A stretch of 64,000 nucleotides of DNA, taken from contig CAJJDD010000004.1 of NCBI GenBank assembly GCA_905182895.1, positions 90,126 through 154,125 on the forward strand, in the 5' to 3' direction. Each line of letters begins with the position of its first letter. The first letter of the stretch is position 1. Source of the stretch: Flavobacteriales bacterium UBA4466 (GTDB lineage Bacteria; Bacteroidota; Bacteroidia; Flavobacteriales_D; Sanyastnellaceae). The translations under genes and the position numbers were made by a program. Below are positions 23,143 through 34,470 of this stretch, one piece after another. The notes under the pieces were generated by a model. The model was not told the origin of the DNA. It saw only the letters and a program-made list of their open reading frames with translations, and did not search any database.

Positions 23143-26100
23143 CTATCTGATTAAAGTCACGTGCCCCTTAAAATGAGCCGATTCAGCTGTAAAATTAGAT
23201 TTCACTGACAAGGAGTAAGCATAAACGCCTGAAGGCGCATAGTAAGCTCCATTATTCACATTTCCAACCCATGGCTCTAATGGATCATTAGACAAGAATA
23301 TCACATCTCCCCACCTATCAAACACTATTAACTGATAGTCATTATCTGTGTGCCCTTTAATTTCAGGAAAGAACACCTCGTTAATTCCATCATTATTAGG
23401 AGTAAATGCGCTCGGCACATACACCAAAAGCTCAGTATTCACGAAAACGCTCTCACAATAAGTACTACTGCAATTATTAACTGTAATAGCCTCTAAACAA
23501 ACTTCATAATTAACATATTCTTCATCAGGAAATTCATATTGCCAGTACTCAGATTGAGTTTCGACTAGCTCATCATCTATAAACCAGTTTAAATTCTCGA
23601 ACTCGATAGACTCATTTGTAAACTCAGTGGTAGGATTTAAATAGGAAAGCTCATTTTCTGAAGCACTAAAATGGGCATGCGAATTACTCCAACCTTCGAC
23701 TACTGAAGGTAATGACATCTCTGAAAAACAACCATTCGAGCTGAGTGCATTTAGGGTAATATCAAATAAAGCCCCTTCATCAACCTCTAACAGGTATGTA
23801 GATAAATTAATCAACTCGTTATTTATTTCCCAGGTATAAGTAGTGTTATCCTCTTCTCCGTAAACATTCGAAAGCTCTACTGTGAAGGGCGCACACTGCG
23901 CTAAGTCAAACGCATTAATTAAAACTAAGGGAGATTGATTTACAGTAACATTAATCGATGTTTCTGCTGAGCACCCTATGCTATTCAGAGCTTCTACTGT
24001 AACCTCCGAATTAGAGTCAGCCGTAAACTGATAGACCATTAAATCCTCACCTATGAAATCTCCGTCTACATACCAAATCGTATTTACAGATTCGGCATCA
24101 ATACTTATATAAACCTCGTCTCCCGAACACGCAATCATATTATCGCTCAAAACGGGTGAGAAAATATTTTCTATTGTAATCAAAAGTGAGTCGGTTAACG
24201 TGCAGACATCATTTGACATGGTATAGCTAACTAAAGTAGACCCTAACCCTAAATTCAATAGCTCTATTTGAGTTGAAACAGCTGAAGTTTGAGCGCTCCA
24301 TTGTATATCAAAATCACTTGGCTCGACTGGATAATTTATATAAATAGGCTGATTCAAACATGTAATCACATCAGGAATGACCTCGTAAGGAAATCCACTC
24401 ACAAAATCTAATTGAAAGTTAGCTTGAGAACTTTCGCAGATCGGATTATTTGTAGCCTCGAAAGTATACACTGCAGAACTACCAACCGTTTCAGCAAGGG
24501 CAACAGTTGCACCGCCATGTAAAACCCCATCTGGCTGATGCACCTTATTGGTGACAGGCATTTTAGCAATGACAAAGTCTTCTCCTGCATCAACAAACTT
24601 AATATGAAGGGTTTCCATTAAGGTATTTTTACAGGATGCATTGGCTTTCTTTAAAATTTCATCTTTTGATAGTCTTCAGGCCTTCAAATTTATCTTGATC
24701 ATCTGTACGAGTCCATGACGAAGAAGCCAACATCATATATCCATTCTACCCCTTCCATGACACCATTGCACCGCTATATCCTGACTATGAAAAGCATTCT
24801 CTTCTATTTCTACACTTATGCTAGACTGAAGATTAGGACAGCTGTTATTTGAGCTTACTACAAAAGAGAGTTCCATATCACCTCCTATTTCTAGATTAAG
24901 CGAGTCCGAAATTGGATTATTATCGATATCAAACCATTGTATATCCCATGAATCATTATTAAAACCAGTTTCTTCCATTAGACTAGTAGGTTCATCGGAA
25001 GTACACAGATATAAATCTAGGATTTGAGGAAGCGTTGGATTATCATCCACAAAAACAGTGAAAATCACCTGTTCCACAGGACATATTGTATGATTTGACC
25101 TAAAAGTAAAAGAGTTCTCTCCGAGTTCAGGTATTAATAATTGAGACTCTAATTCACTTTCACCACTCAACCAAACTCCACTGCTTAGCTCATCTCCAGA
25201 AAAGAACTGAGTTAAATCTATTAACTCTCCATTCTCACAGAACACTATTAGGCTATCTTCACCTGCAAAGTTAAATTGCTCGTTAACGATATTGACAGTA
25301 GACATCTCCAACGCACAACCAACGGCAGACACATGATATTCATAACCTCCATCTAGACCTTCTTCTGGATTATAAATCCCATCAAACAACTCTCCTTCTG
25401 GAGTATACCAATCTCCAAAAGAAGTAATACCAACTTCTAAAAAAGAATCTAAATTAACTTCGGTAGCATTAGAGCATACTTCGATCGTATCATTTTCTCC
25501 TGCGCTTACTTCATCAATAAAAATCACTTCGACATAAGAAATATCTGCAGTACAAGGAACACTTCCAATAACTGTATAGCGATACAACCCTTCTTCTAAA
25601 TCTATCTCCGTAAGATTATTATTAATCAGATTATTACCCCCATCGTACCAAACTCCTCCTGCATCAGCAGTTTCATCTACATAGTCATCTAAATTTAGAT
25701 TAACCCCTTCCAAAGAGCACACTAGAGCTGTTTGATCTTCTCCTGCGTTAGGAAGTTCATTCTTAATAACAGAAAGCGTAGCAAACGAATTATTACACCC
25801 AAGAACAGAATCTATCAGATAAGTAAAAGTCTCCGATTCATCAGTAACGGGATTAAAAACTCCATCAATTTCTGTACTCTCAGAATTTAACCAAATCCCA
25901 TTAGGATCTGGCCCTCCGCCCATAGGCTCTATCAAATCAAACTCCTCAAAGTCTTCACATATAATATATACGGTTCCATCTCCAGGATTGGCTGGTTCAT
26001 TTATCAAAACAGGATAAATCGCTGTATTTAAACATCCTTCGTTAACTCTACTAAGGTAATAGTAAGGAGTAATATCTATGAAGTTCACCTCTTGCACTAA

Positions 26101-26546
26101 CTGATTATTCCCGTTAGACCAAAAAGCTCCTTCACTTATATATTCAGGTAAGATTTGACTAAAGTCGAGTGTCTCAAAATTTGAACATGAATAGATAATC
26201 CCAGAACGTCCTAAATTGACATTGATCTTCTACAACTGAGAAAAAAGCTTCCACCAGCCCTTCCGAACCTGATGAGACAATCACTGGGGTCAGAACCTAA
26301 ACAGAGGTTTTGAATAGAACTTAAGCCCGTTGTATTGGTCTCAATTAATAGAATAGCGCCTGAATCATCATTCCATCTGTAAGTGTACTCCTGAGCGTCA
26401 GGCATAGACAACTCACACCCTCCATCACATGAAAAACAAGAGCTCACAGAAGTAATGTCTAAATTCATATCTGTAAAAATGAATTCCTGACCACTGGTAA
26501 CATGAAATAAAAAGAGTGTAAACACACTGAATATTAGCGCCTTCAT
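23143..26546 (-). CDS. CHU_C surface protein, disrupted by an unrelated thioesterase fragment
   Basis: Start ATG at 26546 gives signal peptide MKALIFSVFTLFLFHVTSGQ. The frame changes at about 26210. Then many Ig-like segments (26097-24770), with repeated patterns such as NPNGIWLNSES and DAGGVWYDGGN. A second part from about 24470 down (TFEATNNPICESSQANFQLDF onward) has more Ig-like modules. The CHU_C end (VYVPSAFTPNNDGINEVFFPEIKG, VFDRWGDVIFLS) stops at 23143. Between 24470 and 24775 the protein text is a hotdog thioesterase, not surface protein; the flanks IAV and AVYTF would join neatly without it. Likely an insertion or an assembly join error. Role inferred: exported adhesin-like protein. 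Confidence 0.72.
24470..24775 (-). pseudogene. Partial hotdog-fold thioesterase (PaaI/MenI-like) embedded in a surface gene
   Basis: The minus strand encodes LSKDEILKKANASCKNTLMETLHIKFVDAGEDFVIAKMPVTNKVHQPDGVLHGGATVALAETVGSSA, broken here into pieces: LSKDEILKKANASCK, then METLHIKFVDAGEDF, then HQPDGVLHGGATVALAETVG. HQPxGxLHGGAxxALAETxGS is the core motif of the hotdog acyl-CoA thioesterases, in which the conserved Glu (AET) is catalytic. Only the first half (about 65 residues of about 140) is present, then the text returns to the surface protein. The upstream 100 bases carry other protein-like text that I cannot assign. The gene cannot be functional here. Confidence 0.7.
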
Positions 26547-26596
26547 GGTTTATTTAAGTGCTTGACCTACTAAGTAAAAGTTATTAACAATAATAC

Positions 26597-26631
26597 AAAA
26601 AAGGGTCACACATAATTAGATTGCGTGACCC
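26597..26631 (-). terminator. Terminator after the membrane PKD gene
   Basis: GGGTCAC/GTGACCC stem (26603-26609 and 26625-26631). On the minus strand it is followed by six T (26602-26597). It follows the stop at 26655. Confidence 0.7.
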
Positions 26632-26654
26632 ATTTTGATTTATTTATTGTTTGG

Positions 26655-27933
26655 TTAAGGTAAAATTTTCACTTTTCCGCTATCGGAATAAATTTCTTTT
26701 CCTGAATTATTCTTGACTAAAACTAACCATGCAAACTCAGAATCAGGAGCAGCATATGTTCCATCTGGCATAGTTCCTTTCCATGGCTTGCCTTCTTCAG
26801 ACTCATATATGAGCTGACCTTTCATGTTATGAATTGTGAACATCAGCTGACCATAATTAGGATCTGAGAGACTAGGTAAGAAGTTTTCAGCTTGTGCGAT
26901 AGCGCTCGGTGCCGACACTTCTACTGGCTCATCTAACTTGATATATCTAAAGCTAGAATCACTACATCCAAACTCATTCTCCACCTTTAAGAGTCACAAG
27001 CTTTTTGCCAGCCTTAGAATACTCAAAAGTAGGATTGATATCGGTAGAAGTAAATTCATCATCTATCTGCCAATAGCTCGCATCAGCTTTTTCAGAAAGG
27101 TTAGAAAATTTCACCTGCCCTTTAGACCGCTCATTCCAAGCAAATTTAGCCTCGGGTTTAGGCAATACTATAATTTTAGATTCAATCTTCTCAGTGGATT
27201 TCGAAAGAATCAATGTTACATTATATTCTCCGGGCTCGTTAAATGTCCTGACAGGATTGGTTTCCGTAGAGAAATCTGCATTACCAAAATTCCAAAGAAA
27301 ACGTGCAGTCTCTGAAATGTTTTCAGTTTTGAACTCGATTTTCTCTCCTGCACAAATCTCAACAGCAGAACTAATAATAAATGGTGCCGTATTTATTGGT
27401 GCTTCATTTTTTTCAATTTTTTCTGTAGACTTTTCTTCCAACTGATTTTTTACTTCAACGGAATGCTTTTCAATAACAGAAACAGTCTTAGGGAGGGTTT
27501 TGTTTTCTTGAACTATGCTCTGTACTTCAGCTATTAAATTGTCTTTATTGCTATTATTAACGTCTTTATCGGCACCTTCAATGAATGGATGGCTTTCATC
27601 TACCGAAACATCATTATCATCAAGTAAAACCAAAGGAATTTCTCCTGACATATCATTATAATCTAAGGTATTTAAAGAGAAATTAGACCGATCTTCAATG
27701 CCTTCAGAAATTCCTTGGGTAGAATCATTAATCGCAGCTGTAACTAGAAACGTACGTAATTCCAGACATTAAAATAAGCGCTGTAACTACTGCTGCGGCC
27801 ATTGTACTTGTGAAGATGCGACTTTCCTTCAAGCTCATCTCAAGCTCATCCCAATGCTATTGTCAAAAGGTAATTCAAAGTCATTAAGACTTTCTTTCAT
27901 TCCTTTTTCTAAATTATTAAAACTTTCTCTCAT
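26655..27933 (-). CDS. Single-pass membrane PKD protein next to an ECF sigma factor (anti-sigma-like), frame-broken
   Basis: The ATG at 27933 gives MRESFNNLEKGMKESLNDFELPF, a short acidic/amphipathic cytoplasmic part of the kind found in anti-sigma-like Bacteroidota proteins (F-x-x-PFD then a LE motif). Then a hydrophobic segment (MAAAVVTALILMSGITYVSS) at about 27800-27760. Outside the membrane lie a Lys/Glu-rich linker and one clear PKD-type module (FLWNFGNADFSTETNPVRTF), plus another (YWQIDDEFTSTDINPTFEY). A CHU_C-like end (HNMKGQLIYES, PWKGTMPDGTYAAPDSEFAW) stops at 26655. Frame breaks at about 27840, 27740 and 26985. Directly follows the sigma gene, so it probably holds or releases that factor in response to envelope signals; inference from position and layout. 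Confidence 0.72.
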
Positions 27934-27934
27934 C

Positions 27935-28480
27935 CTAAAGATCTTGTGAAAATAGTAATGTTTCTTTAAATTTCTTTTGGCCTTGATATATTCGAAAAAC
28001 CTAAATTAATCGAAGTTCTTCAACTATTTCCGCATGTGTCATTTCCTCAAAAACAAACATGTTAAAAACAGCTCTATATGCCGGAGTTAACTCTTGCAAT
28101 GCCTCTATAACTTGACTTGCTTTAAGTTTAACTTCCTTATCGTCATCTTCCTCCTCTTCCGTCTCGCTGAAATTTTCGATGGACTCCATTAGGAAAAAGT
28201 CATTTTTCTTTTTTCTAAATTCATCTATGGCATTATTTACCACGATTCGTCTAATCCACCCTTCAAGCGATCCAACTCCATCATAAGATTTAATTTTACT
28301 AAACACTTTAATAAAAGCATCTTGCAGTAAATCTTTTGCTAACTCTGAATCTTTTGCATATCTCAGGCAAACAGGCAGCATTCTTCCATAAAACAATCTA
28401 TAGAGCCTTTCCTGTGCTTTTCTATCTCCGCTTGCGCAGAGTCTAGCTAACTCTATAAACTCTGACTTCTCAGAACTCAT
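27935..28480 (-). CDS. ECF-type RNA polymerase sigma factor (frame-broken near the C-terminus)
   Basis: Region 2 is clear: AQERLYRLFYGRMLPVCLRYA, DLLQDAFIKVF and then SYDGVGSLEGWIRRIVVNNAIDEFRKKK (residues about 20-85). An acidic insert (ETEEEEDDDKEV) follows, and then region 4 (VIEALQELTPAYRAVFNMFVFEEMTHAEIVEEL). The first frame stops at 28001, but the missing recognition-helix tail continues in another frame as YIKAKRNLKKHYYFHKIF, which is the normal sigma ending, so an indel or small deletion lies at 27985-28005. Sequence then runs into the start of the membrane PKD gene at 27933. Acts by directing RNA polymerase to a small regulon; target unknown. Confidence 0.82.
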
Positions 28481-28569
28481 TATATAGACGGGTTTATTTT
28501 AAAATGGTTGCCGCAAGATAGACAATAATTAATGCCAAACAGAACCTAGCACAGCATTACATGAGGATT

Positions 28570-28966
28570 TCAAATTTCAATTCTCAGTGAACTTTCTACA
28601 AACTGGTCTATCTCCCTTTTCGACTTATCAGTCTGACACACAAAGGAATGACATGGTTTTCTCTTTATCAAAAAGCCGAAGCGAGGAGGTGAGAACAAAA
28701 ACTTTAGTAGCTGGATAAAGCGAATAGTACTTTAACTGATAGTGTTCTAGAAAATCAAAACCTGACTTGATAGGCATATTTAAGTCCACATATATGACTT
28801 CAGGAAATGGACTAGAATGAGCTAAAAGTGATAATGCTTCATCTACTGAATAAGCAGCTTTTTTTTTAATAGTGCTATCTATAAGATTAATAAACTCTCC
28901 TAAAATAAATATACAGCTCGGGTCATCATCAATTAAAAGCGCGGTATTTATAAATTCCTTCTCCAT
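28570..28966 (-). CDS. Stand-alone receiver (response-regulator) protein
   Basis: The start is the ATG at 28966, preceded by GGAGGAG 4 bases upstream. ALLIDDDPSC carries the acidic pocket, VIYVDLNMPIKSGFDFLEHY holds the phosphoacceptor Asp at about residue 60, and VFVLTSS carries the conserved Ser/Thr. The frame at 28628 ends in LCVSD, while the neighbouring frame goes on as CQTDKSKREIDQFVESSL to a TGA at 28570, so an indel at about 28640 is likely. In receivers a Lys is expected near here; QTDKSK provides candidates. No output domain, so it works through partner contacts like CheY-type receivers. Divergent from mnmA. Confidence 0.78.
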
Positions 28967-29071
28967 TTTCTCCTCCAACAAATAAATAATGGAATCCAAC
29001 CACTTTAGTAAGAATCCTTCCTAATTTACCGTAGGCGAATTCTTACTTGAAATTTGACGTAAATTCGCGAA

Positions 29072-30268
29072 ATGAAACGAGTGGTAATAGGTCTTTCTGG
29101 TGGAGTTGATTCAAGTGTAGCTGCACTATTACTTAAGGAGAAAGGATATGATGTAATAGGAATATTCATGAGAAACTGGCATGACGATTCTGTTATCATA
29201 GATGATGAGTGCCCATGGATAGAAGATAGCAATGACGCTATCTTAGTAGCCGAAAAAATCGGCATTCCGTTTCAAGTAATCGACCTCAGTAAGGACTACA
29301 AAGAACGAATCGTTGATTACATGTTTAAGGAATATCAAGAAGGCCGAACTCCGAATCCCGATGTGTTATGCAATCGAGAAATAAAATTTAAGTTGTTCCT
29401 AAAAGCTGCATTACAACTTAATGCCGATTATATCGCTACTGGTCACTACTGTCAAAAAGACTCTATTAAAAGCACTGAGGGAAATGTAACACACCGACTT
29501 CTAGCTGGAGCTGATCGAAATAAGGACCAGAGTTATTTTTTATGTCAGCTAAATCAGGAGCAATTAAGTAAAGCTTTATTCCCTATTGGTCATTTGCAAA
29601 AAAGTGAAGTAAGGAGAATAGCGAAAGAAAATGGACTAGCTACTGCAGAAAAAAAGGATTCTCAGGGATTATGTTTTATAGGAAAGGTGAAGCTACCTGT
29701 TTTCCTTCAACAAGAATTAGAGCCTAAGGAAGGAAAAGTAAAAGAAATAGCTAGAGACTCCATGGACATCAAGCCTCTGAATATAAATGACGGCATCAGC
29801 TTCACCGATGATGAATTAGAAGAAATTAGTGCTGAAACAAGCTTTAAAGACCTAAGCCCCGAAACAATAGGAGTTCACCCAGGCGCTCATTATTTCACCG
29901 TAGGTCAACGAAAGGGATTAAATATAGGCGGAAAGAAACTGCCTCTGTTTGTTTTAGGAACAGACACCAAAGAAAACGTACTCTATGTGGGACAAGGGGA
30001 AGATCACCAAGGATTATACAGGAATGCCCTTAAAATTAAAAATGAGGACATAAGCTGGTTAAGAACAGATATGACTTTAAAAGAAGGAGAGAAAAAAGAG
30101 TATTCTGTGAGAATTAGATACCGACAAGAGCTAAGGAAAGCCACCCTTTTAAAAAAGGCAGGTGGATTATATATTGTATTTCCAACTCCCGAAAAAAGTA
30201 TAGCCAAAGGCCAATTTGCTGCCTGGTATATGGATGATGAGCTAATTGGTAGCGGAGCTATTAGCTAA
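29072..30268 (+). CDS. mnmA: tRNA 2-thiouridine(34) synthase MnmA
   Basis: Intact 398 aa. N-terminal PP-loop [15 protein letters not shown] (residues 6-20) binds ATP. The catalytic cysteines are in [11 protein letters not shown] at about 109 and in SQGLCFIG at about 203, the pair that relays sulfur. C-terminal part has [26 protein letters not shown], and a barrel domain that contacts the tRNA. It makes the s2U of the wobble base in Lys, Glu and Gln tRNAs. Length slightly exceeds the usual about 365 aa owing to an insert (about residues 220-270, [14 protein letters not shown]) typical of Bacteroidota. Start at the ATG at 29072. Confidence 0.96.
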   Translation: MKRVVIGLSGGVDSSVAALLLKEKGYDVIGIFMRNWHDDSVIIDDECPWIEDSNDAILVAEKIGIPFQVIDLSKDYKERIVDYMFKEYQEGRTPNPDVLCNREIKFKLFLKAALQLNADYIATGHYCQKDSIKSTEGNVTHRLLAGADRNKDQSYFLCQLNQEQLSKALFPIGHLQKSEVRRIAKENGLATAEKKDSQGLCFIGKVKLPVFLQQELEPKEGKVKEIARDSMDIKPLNINDGISFTDDELEEISAETSFKDLSPETIGVHPGAHYFTVGQRKGLNIGGKKLPLFVLGTDTKENVLYVGQGEDHQGLYRNALKIKNEDISWLRTDMTLKEGEKKEYSVRIRYRQELRKATLLKKAGGLYIVFPTPEKSIAKGQFAAWYMDDELIGSGAIS

Positions 30269-30470
30269 TTCAAAAATTATTTCACCGAAACCTTTTTTTC
30301 GCACGAGACTAAGTGATTTTTCACCCTTAATTTGCCAAAGTTTGCTCGAGATGTCCGTTTAAATTATCACGATTTAAGCTATCCCCAAAGCCATGCAACT
30401 TTGAGCTACTTTTGGTTGTCTTTGAAGGACAAAAGGGTCAATAATAAAACTATATTTAGATAATTCCGCA

Positions 30471-33179
30471 GTGAAGAACAATTTAAAAATAACATCTAAC
30501 TCTCTAAAAAGGATGCCTTTGTTCGTTTTGATGTTATCATTTTTGTTCATCTCATTCAGCAGCGTTGCAACGCACATAGTAGGTGGTGAGATTTTTTATT
30601 CTAAGCTAGCTGGTGATTCTTATGAAATTACTTTAATTGTCTATCGAGATTGTGGTCCCGATAATACTTTAGGAACAGGCTTTGATGATATTGCGCTAGT
30701 AGGGGTTTATAATAATGGAAACTTGCTTAATGAATTAAATTTATCACTAAGCGATGCGGAAATTTCTTTTGTTCCCATAAGCTTAGAAAACCCGTGTTTC
30801 ATTCTTCCTCCTAACTTATGTATACAGCAGGTGGTTTATCGGACTACTCTTAATCTAACTCCAATTTTCGGGGGTTATGATTTGGTCTACCAAAGATGCT
30901 GCAGAAACGAAAGTATAGCTAACTTAGTAAATCCAGGAGACACAGGAATGACCATGTGGGCCACCATTCCTGGTTCAGAAACTAATGCAGAAGGAATAAA
31001 TAATTCTGCCACATTTAATAATACACCTCCAGTGGCCATGTGTCTCGGAGGTGAGTTTTTCTTTGACCATTCAGCTACGGATATAGATGGAGATTTACTG
31101 TCTTATGAATTATGTACCCCATTCTTTGGTGGTGACCCAGACAATCCTGCACCTAACCCACCTGCCCCACCCTTTAATGAGATTTTATGGGGACCAGGGT
31201 ATTCTAACGAAATTCAGGTAGCCTCAGAGCCTAATTTCCAAATAGACCCAGTAACAGGACAAATGACAGGAACGCCAACTCAGCTAGGAAGGTATGCCGT
31301 GGGTATTTGCGTCAGCGAATACAGAAACGGGCAGCTCATTAACACAACTATGAGAGATTTTCAGTACCAAGTTACTAGCTGCGACCCTAATATTATAGCT
31401 GCTATTCCTAATCAAACTCAGTTTTGTGATGGGCTTTCTTTTCAATTCGAGAATGAGTCGTTCAATGCTAGTTCATTCTTTTGGGATTTCGGTGACCCTA
31501 ACTCTAGTCAGGACACCTCATCTATAAACTCTCCTTTTTATGCTTACTCAGTAGAAGGTGAATATGAAGTAACTTTAATAGCCAATCCTACTTGGCCATG
31601 CGCTGATACAACCAGTAATTTCTACAATGCTTATCCTCCATTAGAAGCCATAATAGAAAGCGTCATATTTGAGTGCAATAATGGAACTCCTGAATATACC
31701 TTTACAGGGTCAGATAATTATGATCAAGGGGCTGAATTTGTCTGGAGTTTTACTCCCGAATTTGATAGTGAAACTTTCAATAACTCCGAATTAACTCAAG
31801 ATGCTCCTGAAGCGGGGGATTACGTTTTATCTTATTCTGTTACAGAGAATGACTGTGATGCCACTGAAACCTATAACTTATCGGTTCCACCGGAGCCTGA
31901 AGCGATTTTAAGCAGTCAAACTTTATTTTGTAATGGGTTTACATTTGATTTTGAGAATGAATCAACAGATGGAGAACTATTTTCGTGGGACTTTGGAGTA
32001 ATTGGCTCAGACAACGATGTTAGCGGAGTCTTCGAACCTTCATTCACCTTCCCAGACTCAGGAGACTACACAGTAAACTTAGAAGTATTTAGTCAGAACA
32101 CCTGCCCAGATGCAGTATCTTCAACTTATTCAATTCAAGGATTACTAGATCCGTTTTTTACGATCCCCAGACCCTCAATGCTTCAATGGTCACAGCTTTG
32201 ATTTTCAGGCTTCAGGATTTGATTCCCAGAACCCTACAATAGATTGGGACTTCGGGCTAAACGCTTCCCCTACTGGCTCTGACCAGCCTATTGTCAACAA
32301 TGTAACATGGAGTTCTTCTGGTAATTACCAAGTTGATTTGGCCATCTCAGAAAACAATTGCACAAAAGTAATTAGTCAAAATATTTCTATAGTAGCCAAT
32401 CCTATTCCTGACTTCTTCCTTTTTGGAGATGAAGGCTGCCCACCACTTACGGTTAATTTCTTCAATGCTTCAGAGTCTGAAGTTCCACTAATGTACACTT
32501 GGGATTTTGGTGATGGACAATCATCAGAAGAAGTAAATCCTACCCATCAATATAGTGCTCCTGGAGTCTATGACGTTTCTCTAGTAGTCACCTCTAGCAC
32601 TGGATGCTCCAGATGAAGTTAATGTTTCTTATCAAGATATAATAAACGTATACCCTACTCCTACTGCTGGATTCGAATCTGATTTATACACTGTTTCATA
32701 CCTAGAGCCTACAGTAAACATCACAAACACCAGTACTGGAGAAACCTCCTGTTTTTATGATTTTGGAGATGGCGCTTTTACTACAGACTGCAACCCCACT
32801 CATGATTTTGAAGATGTAGGCTTTTTAGAAGTCGTTCAAACTGTCTACAAACAATTTCGGCTGTTTTGATATAGCTACTGTCATGATAACTGTGGAGGGA
32901 CATTTATTTTACGCTCCCAATACATTCACCCAAATAATGACGGTCTAAATGAAATATTTAAACCCTCTAGCTGTAGGCGTCTCTAAATATGAATTTAGAA
33001 TCTTTAATAGATGGGGAGAAGTTATATTCGAAACAGAAGACCACAATCAAGGATGGAATGGTTCTGTAAATAGAGGGTCAAGCTACGCTCCTAACGGCAC
33101 GTATACTTATCAAGTAATAGTTAATGACTTTACTGGCTATCCTCACGAATACAATGGCCATGTTACCTTAACTAGATAA
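30471..33179 (+). CDS. PKD-rich surface protein with CHU_C type B T9SS domain (frame-broken)
   Basis: Start is the GTG at 30471 or an ATG just inside. Signal peptide MPLFVLMLSFLFISFSSVATH, then a family-typical opening THIVGGEIFYSKLAGDSYEI and VYRDCGPDNT (residues about 36-65). A Cys-rich first domain reaches about residue 330. PKD-type modules follow (FFWDFGDPNSSQ, FSWDFGVIGSDND, YTWDFGDGQSSEE). The CHU_C end FTPNNDGLNEIF, FRIFNRWGEVIFETE closes at 33179. Breaks at about 32150-32200, 32615, 32850 and 32920-32950. About 900 codons. Expected to be exported by T9SS and anchored to the cell surface; ligand unknown. It is the only CHU_C protein in the window on the plus strand. Confidence 0.82.
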
Positions 33180-33211
33180 TTCCCTTACATGTATTAATTT
33201 GTACAATTTTA

Positions 33212-33240
33212 TTGGATTCTCATAAATTTTTCTACATTTG
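33212..33240 (+). promoter_or_regulatory. Promoter of the DUF3276 gene
   Basis: TTG at 33212-33214, 18-base spacer, TACATTTG at 33233-33240. It ends 33 bases before the ATG at 33274, fitting the Bacteroidota promoter consensus. Confidence 0.6.
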
Positions 33241-33273
33241 GAAACAGTAAGAACAAATTTTAAAGATTTAAAT

Positions 33274-33639
33274 ATGTCAGACGGGAACAATCAAGATGAT
33301 ATTTTTTCAAAAGCAGTAAGAGCTGGAAAGCGTACTTACTTTTTTGATGTGAAGACGACAAGAGGAAACGATTTATACCTCACCATCACTGAGAGTAAGA
33401 GGAAGTACGATGATGACGGTAATTTCTCTTACGAAAAGCACAAGTTATTTCTTTATAAGGAAGACTTCGATAAGTTCTCTGACGGACTAGTCGAAACTGT
33501 AGATAAAATTAAAGAGCTTCAAGCCTCAGGAAACTATTCTAAAGAATCTCCAATGGATAAAGTAGAGAGTACTGAAGAAATCTCAGAAGACACTTTGACT
33601 GACGAAGAGTTTTCTGATGTGAAATTTGAAGATTTATAG
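33274..33639 (+). CDS. PUR-alpha-like DNA/RNA-binding protein (DUF3276)
   Basis: 121 aa, intact. DDIFSKAVRAGKRTYFFDVKTTRGNDLYLTITESKR (about residues 7-42) and FSYEKHKLFLYKEDFDKFSDGL (about 48-69) form the PUR fold; an acidic tail (about 85-121, many Asp and Glu) ends the protein. DUF3276/PUR proteins are widespread in Bacteroidota and bind nucleic acid; the exact target is not established here. The frame extends upstream to 33238, but the promoter rules out that start; ATG at 33274 is used. A strong terminator follows 25 bases later. Confidence 0.9.
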   Translation: MSDGNNQDDIFSKAVRAGKRTYFFDVKTTRGNDLYLTITESKRKYDDDGNFSYEKHKLFLYKEDFDKFSDGLVETVDKIKELQASGNYSKESPMDKVESTEEISEDTLTDEEFSDVKFEDL

Positions 33640-33663
33640 AATAAAAAAAGTTAGTGAATATTT

Positions 33664-33689
33664 AAATGCTGGCATAGCCAGCATTTTTT
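33664..33689 (+). terminator. Terminator after the DUF3276 gene
   Basis: 10-bp stem AAATGCTGGC/GCCAGCATTT (33664-33673, 33677-33686), 3-base loop, six T. A clean intrinsic terminator. Confidence 0.9.
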
Positions 33690-33713
33690 ATGAAATTTAA
33701 AAAATGACCACTT

Positions 33714-34418
33714 TTGAAAGATAATAACATAGGAGACGCATTTAGACAGAGAACATGGAACGAGACTAAATCCAATGACAGCTGGTCCATTTTTAAAATT
33801 ATGGCTGAGCTAGTAGAGGGATATGATAGAATGCAAAAAATAGGCCCTTGTGTTTCTATTTTTGGTTCAGCTAGAACGAAACCAGACAATAAGTATTATC
33901 AAATGGCTGATGATATCGGGTTTTTACTGACGAAGAAAGGATACGGGGTTATAACTGGAGGAGGCCCAGGGATTATGGAAGCCGGTAATAAAGGAGCTCA
34001 AAGAGGTGGTGGGACTTCAGTAGGACTGAACATCGACCTTCCATTTGAGCAGTCTAGCAATCCTTATGTCGATAACAATAAGAATATCGATTTTGACTAC
34101 TTCTTCGTAAGAAAAGTGATGTTCGTTAAATACTCACAGGGATTTATAGTAATGCCTGGCGGATTCGGAACATTAGATGAACTCTTCGAGTCATTAACAT
34201 TAATTCAAACCCTGAAAATAGCTCGATTCCCTATTATTTTGGTAAGTAAGAGTTTCTGGGCGGGATTAATTGACTGGATCAAGACTACCTTACTCGAAGC
34301 TGAGAATAACATTTCTGAAAAGGATTTGGACCTATTCGTTATGGTAGATACGGCTGAAGAGGCAGTAAAAGAAATAGATAATTTCTATCAGAAATATTTA
34401 CTTAAGCCTAATTTCTAG
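33714..34418 (+). CDS. LOG family protein (TIGR00730, lysine-decarboxylase-like Rossmann)
   Basis: 234 aa. Has the LOG signature GGGPGIMEAGNKGA (about residue 81) and PGGFGTLDELFE (about residue 145), the catalytic/phosphoribose-binding motifs. Members hydrolyse cytokinin-type nucleoside monophosphates; in bacteria the substrate is often unknown. There is no ATG in frame; the start is taken as TTG at 33714, while the only nearby ATG (33703) runs to a stop after 7 codons. An indel between 33703 and 33715 would restore an ATG start. No promoter seen; a terminator lies just upstream, so it is a separate transcript. Confidence 0.88.
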   Translation: MKDNNIGDAFRQRTWNETKSNDSWSIFKIMAELVEGYDRMQKIGPCVSIFGSARTKPDNKYYQMADDIGFLLTKKGYGVITGGGPGIMEAGNKGAQRGGGTSVGLNIDLPFEQSSNPYVDNNKNIDFDYFFVRKVMFVKYSQGFIVMPGGFGTLDELFESLTLIQTLKIARFPIILVSKSFWAGLIDWIKTTLLEAENNISEKDLDLFVMVDTAEEAVKEIDNFYQKYLLKPNF

Positions 34419-34470
34419 AGGTTATTTGGACTAATTAATGAAAAGTATCTCTTGATTGGCACTATAAGTT

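Noticed and set aside
24470..24618. A functional thioesterase gene
   Set aside because: Only half of the family is present and the same frame runs into surface-protein text, so it is treated as a fragment.
30374..30577. Minus-strand ORF upstream of the PKD protein
   Set aside because: It overlaps the start and signal peptide of the CHU_C gene antisense and has no recognisable features.
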